Origin: Clostridia bacterium | GTDB taxonomy: Bacteria; Bacillota; Clostridia; Oscillospirales; Acutalibacteraceae | DNA length: 18,055 bases | Direction of reading: 5' to 3' | NCBI GenBank assembly: GCA_017381395.1 | Contig: JAFOCH010000070.1 | Coordinates: 1 to 18,055 of the forward strand | In this document: in pieces, positions 7,123 through 16,100 of the stretch | Layout of the letters: the number at the start of each line of letters is the position of its first letter | How positions within the stretch are numbered: the first letter of the stretch is position 1 | Translations under genes and position numbers: made by a program | The notes under the pieces: generated by a model | Seen by the model: only the letters and a program-made list of their open reading frames with translations | Database searches by the model: none | Told to the model about the DNA's origin: nothing

Positions 7123-9323
7123 TGATTTATCCGTCAATGAGGGGTAAGCAATCGGCAAGAATATCAATTCCTTTGTTAAGTGGTGGCTTGAACGTATCTC
7201 GTCAGGCCACCGAGATATTTGATAATCAGCTCACCGAATGTACGAATATGTGGTTTAATGACGGCGTGCTTAAAACAAGACCGGGCGTTGAATGCAATTC
7301 CTATTATGCCAACGATAAAATGCTCAATACGGGCATTAAGATTTCATACAACGGCAAGCGGTTGAGAGTATATCGTATAATCAAGGAGAAAGAGATAGGA
7401 ATACTCTTTTATGATGATAACGGAACGGCTACAAATGGCACAGGTTTCTCAGTTGACGGTACGGTTAAATCGGCTGTATTTGCAGGGCATTTAAGCGCAA
7501 GCAAACAGTATATTTATTGCTATTATTCGTATTTAAAAGATGAAGAATTATTGTGCGGTGTTCAGCGTTTTAAAATTGATGAGGGCAAATATGGAACAGA
7601 AATTGAAATAGAGGATTTAACGGATATTGAAACCTATGGCGGCGAATATTATGAACCAACCGTAATTGTGAATAACGATTTTACAAACGATGGCTCGGTA
7701 ACAGGCACAACCTTTGAGGGATATAACCTTTTAAACGGAAAGCATAAGATTTTATGTACTTCAAAGGATGATGAAGAAGATAGCAATTATTTGCACGCAT
7801 ATATTCCTTCCGAACAAAAAGAAGGTGCCTCGATTACAGTTGAGTTTTATACCAAAAAATGGGGTTATCAGAAATTCGTTGTAGATGGTCAAAGCGGAGT
7901 GTGGGATGCTGATTTTGGCAAAGACGATATAATTGGCGAATTAGATGAAAAATATAAAAGTCTTAATGTGCGATTTGAAAACAAAAGTCATTATGACGCA
8001 CAATATTCTCAACTCACAATAGCGGCTAGATTTACAGAAGGAAACGGTGAAGGCATTGGTGCAGGTTCGGGTTCGTCAAACGTTATTTTGCATTTGGAAC
8101 GTGACGTAGATACTGCTGATAAAGTGTGTTGCAATACACAGGCGGTTTGGTATGGCGGCTCCACGGGTGGCATTAGCGGCGGCTCATTTCTATTTATGGC
8201 AGGAGCAGAACCGAACAAGCTGATATGGTCGGATGTTGATAATCCACTTTATTTCCCCGAAAACAACTATTTGAGGGTTGGCTCGGATAGTGAAAAAATC
8301 ACTAAATTAGCCAAAATGGGAAATAATCTCGTTATTTTCAAGGAACATTCGGTATATATTGCGACCTGCGTTGAGGGTGAAGGAGTGACGGTAGAGCAGC
8401 TTTCAAGCGGTGCTGTCACAGACGTAACCTCTTATGCCGCAACATTCCCGACCGCAAACATCAATGACGATATAGGTTGCGATTTGCCTGAAACTGTGCA
8501 ATTATGCCGAAATCGTTTGGTATGGGCGAATAGCACAGGCAAGGTGTATCAGATTGTCACTCACTCAATGACGAGTGAAAGAAATATCTATGCTATAAGC
8601 GGCAATATCGAAAAGCTCATAAAACAGGAGCTTAAAAAGATTGATAATCCAAAGCTGACCGCTTCTGCGACAAGTTGGCAGGGATATTATCTGCTTTCTC
8701 TCGGTAATAAAACAGTATTCGTAATGAACTATGATAACTACGGATTTACAAACATTTATTCATACAGCAAGACGGACGATGCCGAAAGTCGAATTGAATG
8801 GTATAAATGGGAGTTTGTTTATGACGTGGTGAACGTGGCAAACGTGAACGAGAACGTGCTGATTACTGTTAGAGGTGAACGCTTATATGAGGACGATACT
8901 GAACCGAACACATATAACTGGGTATGTAGATTAAATGAATTGTCCGCTTATGATAATTATTTGGTCGGCTCATCCAGTTTAGAAAAAATCGATATGTTAG
9001 ATATTCCATGTTCCTTTGCTACAAAATGGTTTGATTTCGGAATGATGGATTATTACAAGTCGATTGAGCAGGTATATTTGACCGCAGGTAGCGAAAAAGG
9101 CGGAGATATTACCCTTTCGTATATTACACAGCGCGGTACTGTTGGAGAGAGAATAATAGGTCTCGAAGCAGAAACACCCGACAACGAAAATTTCATAAAA
9201 ACATACAGACAACTGCCAATGCAAAAGAGATTAAGACATTTCGGGCTTAAAATCTCGTCGCCAGGGCAGTTTGTTTTTGGTGGATTTGTAATTAAATTCA
9301 AAGTAATGGGGGGCATTAAATAA
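7122..9323 (+). CDS. Large tail nozzle-like (beta-propeller) protein
   Basis: 733 residues, probably the tail nozzle or hub of a short-tailed particle. The N-terminus holds LLSGGLNVSRQATEIFDNQL (about 18-37) followed by a WFNDGVLKTRPG stretch; this 'gene product that lists its region, then LKTRPG' opening is common at the start of podovirus nozzle proteins of the P22 gp10 / T7 gp12 kind. The body is rich in beta-strands with recurring aromatic and Gly patterns, such as VIFKEHSVYIATCVEGEGV (about 404-422) and GCDLPETVQLCRNRLVWAN (about 453-471), which fit propeller blades. Start ATG 7122 overlaps the previous stop; the ribosome site is GGGGGTGA. A tail-length protein is not present, so this is the main tail candidate. 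Confidence 0.72.
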   Translation: MIYPSMRGKQSARISIPLLSGGLNVSRQATEIFDNQLTECTNMWFNDGVLKTRPGVECNSYYANDKMLNTGIKISYNGKRLRVYRIIKEKEIGILFYDDNGTATNGTGFSVDGTVKSAVFAGHLSASKQYIYCYYSYLKDEELLCGVQRFKIDEGKYGTEIEIEDLTDIETYGGEYYEPTVIVNNDFTNDGSVTGTTFEGYNLLNGKHKILCTSKDDEEDSNYLHAYIPSEQKEGASITVEFYTKKWGYQKFVVDGQSGVWDADFGKDDIIGELDEKYKSLNVRFENKSHYDAQYSQLTIAARFTEGNGEGIGAGSGSSNVILHLERDVDTADKVCCNTQAVWYGGSTGGISGGSFLFMAGAEPNKLIWSDVDNPLYFPENNYLRVGSDSEKITKLAKMGNNLVIFKEHSVYIATCVEGEGVTVEQLSSGAVTDVTSYAATFPTANINDDIGCDLPETVQLCRNRLVWANSTGKVYQIVTHSMTSERNIYAISGNIEKLIKQELKKIDNPKLTASATSWQGYYLLSLGNKTVFVMNYDNYGFTNIYSYSKTDDAESRIEWYKWEFVYDVVNVANVNENVLITVRGERLYEDDTEPNTYNWVCRLNELSAYDNYLVGSSSLEKIDMLDIPCSFATKWFDFGMMDYYKSIEQVYLTAGSEKGGDITLSYITQRGTVGERIIGLEAETPDNENFIKTYRQLPMQKRLRHFGLKISSPGQFVFGGFVIKFKVMGGIK

Positions 9324-10162
9324 TGAGTTATGTTGCACAAGCACAAGCGCAGTATGCTGATGCAGCCAAAAAGAATAAAGAAAATGCCGACGCTTATAAA
9401 CAAAGTGTCGGCGAAATTTTTGATACACAAAGAGACCAGGTAAATAAACAGGCAGAAGCCGACACGCAAAAGGTCGGTAGCCAATACAAAGGTTTATATG
9501 ACGAGGCCGCTTTGCAACAGCTCGTTAATGAGCGTAATTTAAAGCAGAGACAAGCTTCACTCGGTTTAACTGACAGCGGTTTAACTGCTTCACAGCAGAC
9601 GGCTATTCAGGTGTCGAGAGGTAATGCTGATGCTAAAATCAGCGCACAGAAGCAGGCGGCCATTGATTCGATTACATTACAGCTTGAACAGTATCTTGCA
9701 CAGATTGAACAGAATCGTGCTAGTTCCTTCGCTGAAATCGATTATAACCTTAACACCACTAACACCAATCTCTATAATACACTTATGTCACAAGCTTATA
9801 GCAACCAGGCGGCTCTTGATGCAGCAAATGCGCAAGCGGAGGCAACGATAGAGGCGGCAAGAATTGCGGCGGCTGAAAAGGCGACAAGCGAGGCAAAATC
9901 GAACGAGAACACATATTACAAGCGCGCCAAAGATTTGAGAGATTATGCAGGTGACGATTCCGCTTGGAGATATCTTAACGGATTAGCGGGTTCGGGCAAC
10001 ATAGATAGTCAAACATTAAGAACTTTGTGTTATTCGTTGGGCATTGATTACACGAAATATACTACACCAACGCCAGCGCCAAACAATAACAATATAATCG
10101 CAACTGCTATAAAAGCTAGTAATTATGCGAAAAATCATAGAGAAGCTCTTTTGAGGGGGTAA
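9323..10162 (+). CDS. Ala/Gln-rich helical protein, probable internal/ejection protein
   Basis: 279 residues, start ATG 9323 coupled to the previous stop (TAATG), with a GGGGGG ribosome site at 9308-9313. Residues ~1-185 are almost entirely long helices full of Ala, Gln, Asn and Lys, as in coiled coils (AQAQAQYADAAKKNKENADA). A conserved-looking turn, SLGLTDSGLTASQQTAIQVS (about 91-110), resembles a string I have seen in many Clostridia phage structural proteins of unknown role. The C-terminal ~75 residues are different, with a Pro/Asn-rich spacer (TPTPAPNNNN). Position between nozzle and giant protein, and its helical nature, suggest a DNA-ejection or internal core protein. That is inference. 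Confidence 0.6.
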   Translation: MSYVAQAQAQYADAAKKNKENADAYKQSVGEIFDTQRDQVNKQAEADTQKVGSQYKGLYDEAALQQLVNERNLKQRQASLGLTDSGLTASQQTAIQVSRGNADAKISAQKQAAIDSITLQLEQYLAQIEQNRASSFAEIDYNLNTTNTNLYNTLMSQAYSNQAALDAANAQAEATIEAARIAAAEKATSEAKSNENTYYKRAKDLRDYAGDDSAWRYLNGLAGSGNIDSQTLRTLCYSLGIDYTKYTTPTPAPNNNNIIATAIKASNYAKNHREALLRG

Positions 10163-10167
10163 AAACC

Positions 10168-13100
10168 TTGAAAAATTTTGCTGATATTTTAGTTCAAGAA
10201 GATAAGTCAAGAAAGAATTATGCCGATGTTCTTTATGCAGAGGACAAGATAGGCAATTTTCAAAATACCATTCAAAATCTAAACGGTAGCACCGATGTAA
10301 ATGCTTATAAAAGTGTATTAACCGAATTGCCTCGTTATAAAGGTTTTATCGACGATAAGGCGTATAATCAGTTATCCGATTACTTATCATCAAGCATAAA
10401 ACAGATTTCTGATGCTCAAGCGCTTGCGAAAAAGAGAAGTGATGCGGTAAACGGCTTTAAAACGTCCGTCGATAATGCCTTAAAGGCGGATGCTGTTACG
10501 TCAAAAGATTTGCTCGAATTGCTTCAAACACAGCAAAACGGCAACGAAATAGTAGATGATGAAACTGTTGATAAAGTGAAAAAGAATTTACTTGGCGAAT
10601 CTACCGGTAACTACAAAACCGATAATATGGCATTTTTAAAATCATTAAGAGCCAACGCCGAAGAAAACGGAGACCAAAAGGGTGTAGAGACTTGGGATAA
10701 AGCTATCAAATTAAAACAGCTTGAAATTGATAAAAGCAAAGCTAAACAGCTTTCTGAATATTATGAAATGCCTGTACTTGATAGGCGGCTTAAAATGTTT
10801 GATGAAGCTTTTGAGAGCAGCACTAATCAAACAGGTGTTTCCGGACTAGACCACAGCGCATCCGATGAGTTTAAAAAGGATTTTGGTGCGGTTCCTGTTC
10901 CTTATTTAAAAATGCAAGAAATACGCAGTAAAATTAAAAATGGAGAAACGCTGACAGAAACTGAATTGAAATGGGCGCTTTCGGGATATTGTGACAATTT
11001 ATATTTCGATAATAAAATCACTTTAACAAAAGACGATTATTATAATCTACATAAAAATCATCAAAAAACTTTTAACGAAAATAAATTGTTGCAATTTTCT
11101 TTTGATAACTATATTAAAACAACCACCGACACAAAAGCATACGCGAATAATGGTCTAATTTTAGCCGAAGTTTATGCAAAATCCGAAAGCGCAGGGCTCG
11201 AACTGAAGGCATTGGCGGCAGATGATTTTGATAAATATGCAAATCTTGGTTCCAGTGATGAAGCAACCGAATTTATGACCGCCACTCAAAAGGGTGTTTA
11301 TAATTATTATTTAGGCAAAGGCGACGAACAATCTGCTTATGCGTACAAACGCGGAATACAAGAGGATATAAATTATAGAGAAGCAAAAGAGCTTGCCGAA
11401 AATGCTGGTTTCTTTACGAAAACTGGCGTATCGTTTGCATCAGGGTTTGAAAAGTTTGGTCAAGGTTTAATTGGTTTTGTTGATATGATGACGGACAACG
11501 GCATAGGAGTTAAAGCTCCGCAAAGTCACGAACTTAAAGTGGCATTATCAACCGATTCGGTCATTTCGTTGGCAACAGCCGAAATAATTGCTGGTTCGGG
11601 TACGTGGGGCAAGGTATGGTATAGCTCCATGCAATCAATAGGTCAACAAGCGCCCATGTTTGCTTTAAGTTTAGCTAATCCCGCTATGGGTTTAAGCAGT
11701 TCGACAATGCAACTTTTGCAAGGTTCAATGATGTTTGCTTCTTCTTCGGGGGCATCATATACAGATGCTTTAAAAGAAAATAAAGCAGAGAATGAAGCTG
11801 CCGTATATGCAGTTATCAACGGCGCTCTTGAAGTGGGTCTCGAAAAAGCGCTTGGCTCCATGTACGGTTGGAGCGGTGGTAGTAAAGTTGCGACAAAGTT
11901 ATTAAGCAAAATGCAGAACACCCTCGTAAATAAAGGATTAAGTAAAGTAACAATGGCTTTACTCGGCACTGCCACATACAAGATTTCAAGTATGATGTCA
12001 GAGGGCTTTGAGGAATATTTGCAGGAAGTAATTGACCCGATTGTAAGAAACTTTGTTTACAATGAGGATAACGATATTTCTTTATTTTCGGAAGAGGCGT
12101 TTATTTCGTTTGCGAGCGGTGCTTTGGTAAGTCTTTTGTTCGGGGCTGCGGATATTAAATCTACATATCGTCAAAGTCTTACCGGTGCAAGTATCAGGTC
12201 GAATACGGACGGAATTAACGGACTAATTGAAAACGCGCGCAACGCTCTGAATAATCCTGAAATTAGCGTTGAGATTAAACAGGAAATTTCTACTTTGCTT
12301 GAAACAATCGAAAGTAAAGGAAATCAAGCGACTAATATTGAACTCGGTCAGTTACAAGAATTGGTGCAAACCGGAGTTAAACAAGCTGATTCGAAAATTG
12401 TTGAGCAGGAATTTAATGACCTGAAAAACGATATTGTTGAAGCCAAAGAAATGATACAAAACGCTCCCGATTTGTCTGAAACTGCCTCAATAGATGAGGA
12501 ATTGCAGTCGAACCTTATCAATGATACCGATACAACAACTCCCGGTGAGGTTTCTAACAGCGTTATTGAAACAAAAGCATCGAACACAGCAACCGACGTA
12601 TCGGGAACTGATAGTGCCGATGTTGACTTTGATACTAATATTGATGCCGATATTGATACTGAGGTCAACGTTGAATCGAGTAGCGATATTGACACCATTA
12701 CCGAAAGTGAAATTGCCGAAGCGGATTATTTGGATAATGAAACGCTTGAATCGGTTGAGGAAAACGAGTATGACAAAACCATTCGTTTAATGGATGGCAG
12801 AGAAAAGCCGCTCACAGAAGCACAAGCTTACGTTCAGTCGGTTGGTAGAGCTCTCGGCTATACGGTTGTAATCGATGATTTATCACACGGCGGCAGAACG
12901 GCAAGCGGAAAGTCATTTAAGGGTACAACACGCGGTTTCTTTGACGGACAGACTATTTATCTACACGAAGGGCAGACGACCTTTGATGCGGTTGTGGAGA
13001 TATTCAAGCACGAAATCACGCATTATGCAGAGCTTAATCCCGAAATGTACAATAAATATGCAAAAGCTGTGTTTGACAGCAAGGTCTTTGAAAATTGGAT

Positions 13101-16100
13101 AAGCGGAAAAGCAAAAGGCAGGTCGCATCCTGCTCGTCTCGGTCAGTATAGGCAATCGATTATTGATATTTACGAGGCGAATGGAAAGACGCTGGACCCG
13201 ACAGCCGCCGACCATGAAATAATCGCCAATTTCACAAGTGAAATGCTGTTTAATGAAAAAGGCAACACGCTTGAACGATTTATCAACGAGGTGAATAGCG
13301 AGGACAGAAATGCTATATCGCGATTCATACACGATTTTATTTCGTGGCTGAAAGCTCGGTTAAAAGGCGAAAAGGTCAGTTTGAAAATCGTTAAGCTCGA
13401 AAATCATTTTGCAGCCGTTTTGAGAAACGTCGATAATGCAAACGCTCAAAAAAATAACACCACCAATGACGGTGATGTGCAGAATTTGTCTGCAGATAAA
13501 AGTGTGGGTTATTATTCCTCGCAAGAGCAAAATATTGAAAGAACTAATGCAGGGTTAGACGACTCTGCTTTTTCTATGCCCGAAAATGATGACAAGACAA
13601 ATCATTCCTTCGAAATTACCCCCGAACAAGATGCCGAATATCAAAGATATGTTGAATCCTGGAATAAAGAATCAGCGCAAAAAATGGTTGATGAAAAAGC
13701 AAAAAATATGGGAGCAATTCTTGACGAAAATGGCAATCCGCTAAAATTGTATCGAGGTACAACAGGTGGACAAACTGTTTTCGCAAAAGAAACAACATTG
13801 AACGGCAAGATATACACCATAGACAACGTAGATGTCGCATCGAATTATGGAGATAAGTCAGGCAAAGCTACTGAAATTGCCCATCAAATTAAAGGCGAAA
13901 AAAGTACGTATGCATTATATGGCTTTCCTAAAAAAATGCTTACTATTGATGCTCAATATGGTGTGTGGAGCGACCTTGTAATACCCAATGAGCTGTTAAA
14001 GTATGCAGACGGAAGATACAAAGCAACCAATGGCGAAATAGCAGAATGGGCTGAATTAGAGGGCTACGATTCGTTGCGAATAAATAATGTTCGGGACGGC
14101 TCTTTTGATGTAGGAAATGAAATAATTTTCTTTGACGAAAATCTCGTGAAATCCGCGGACCCTATAACCTACGATGACAATGGCAAAGTTATTCCTCTAT
14201 CAGAGCGATTCAACGAGGATGATAACGATATTCGCTATTCCTTTGAGGATGATGTTGTTGATAAGACGTCGAGTTTGGCTGAACGTGTGAGATTGGGCGA
14301 AATATCGCAAACAGAATATCTCAACGAGCTGCAACGTTTAATGGACGAGGCAACCGAAAAATATGGTGCTATTGAAAAGGGCGAAAATCCAAAGGTTGAC
14401 GTTACCGTTCCTAGACAGGTAAGCGATAAGCGAAACACTCGTCGATTTGTTCGTACTGTATTAGAATCGGGTATTCTTACCGACGAAATGGTAGCCGATA
14501 CCGATGAGGCAATTTTGAAAGATGCGCTTTCCTACGTTCCGATAAGTAACAAAGAGTCAATTAAGGTTGCTGAAAACTCTCTCAAAAATGGAACAGCGGA
14601 GCGAGATTGGAACAAGGTAGCCAACGGTGACAAAATTCCTAGTAAGCACGATATTGCAAAGGGAGAAATACTGCTCAAAATGTATGCCGAAAACGGAGAT
14701 ACACTCAAAGTTATGGAGCTTGTAGCCGACTTATCAGAGGTGGCAACAAGAGCAGGACAAACTGTTCAGGCGTTCTCATTACTCAAAAAAATGAGTGGTG
14801 TCGGTCAGCTGTACTACGTTCAAAAGACGGTTGATAAGTTGAATCGTGACCTTGAAAAGAAACACAAGGGTAAACACGAACAGATTACCATTGATGAGAC
14901 TTTGGCAGGTCAGCTCGTTACCGCTAAACCGGGAACAGAGACCGAGAATATCGTTGATGAGATTATGCAGGATATAGCCGAACAGGTGCCCGTAACATTC
15001 CTCGATAAATGGAATGCTTGGCGATACCTGGCTATGCTTGGCAATCCTCGAACTCATATTCGAAACCTTTTCGGAAACGCGGTGTTTATGCCTGCGATTA
15101 AGCTCAAAGACACCATTAAGGCAGGTATGGAAAAAGCGTTTGTTTCGCAAGAAAATCGCACTACTTCTGTTATCGTTAATAAGGAATATAAAGATTTTGC
15201 CAAATCTGATTTTGAAAAGGTAGCTGACATCATTACCGGAAACGGAAAAATGAATCCTTCCGATGCTATCCGAGAGCAACAAAAGATTTTCAAGAATAAG
15301 GTGCTTGAAGGTTTTAGAAAATCCAATTTTGACAGGCTCGAAGAAGAGGATATGATATTCCTGAAAATGCATTACAAGAGGGCTCTCGGTGGATTTTTAC
15401 AGGCGAGAAACATCGACCTTAATAACATTGACGAAGCGATACTCAACGAAGCAAGAAATTACGCTATCGAGGAAGCTCAAAAAGCTACATACAGAGATGC
15501 GAGCGCTTTCGCTAACACCATTTCTCGTTTTTCAAGGTCGAATAAGACGGCTAACCTTTTAATTGAAGGTATATTGCCATTCAAGAAAACACCGATAAAT
15601 ATTGTTAAGCGCGGAATTGAATATAGTCCTGTTGGGTTGATAAAAACATTATCCAAAGGGGCGTATGACCTTAAAAATGGCAATATTACTGCATCGCAGT
15701 TCATTGACGGCATAAGCTCCGGATTAACCGGAACAGGTGTGTTTGTTTTAGGTGTTATCTTGTCAAATCTCGGAATCGCTATCGGCGGTCTCGGATATGA
15801 CGATGAGGACGCTTTGAAACGTCTTAACGGCGAACAGGAATATTCGATAGAACTTTTCGGTCATTCATATACTGTCGATTGGATGGCCCCGGTGTGTATT
15901 CCGTTCTTTATGGGTGTTGAATTCGCAAACACATTTACAGACAATGAAAAAGACATTGTTACTGCATTTGTTGATTCTGCGTATAGCTCATTAGAACCGG
16001 TTATAAATCTTTCTATGCTCAATGGTATTCGTGATACAATAGCGGCCGCTCGATATTCTGATGCAGAGGACGTATTGACACAGGTTGGCGGCGAAACAAT

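Noticed and set aside
12348..12698. Ser/Val-rich frame on the - strand
   Set aside because: Mirror of the Asp/Thr-rich linker repeats; low complexity, not a gene.
13449..13455. AAAAAAT slippery heptamer in the linker after the peptidase domain
   Set aside because: A-runs are common in this A/T-rich gene; the -1 frame only gives a stop after about 35 codons and I see no supporting stem or upstream ribosome site.
14779..15372. 197-codon open frame on the - strand inside the giant gene
   Set aside because: Antisense to a conserved segment; composition is not protein-like and it has no start signal.
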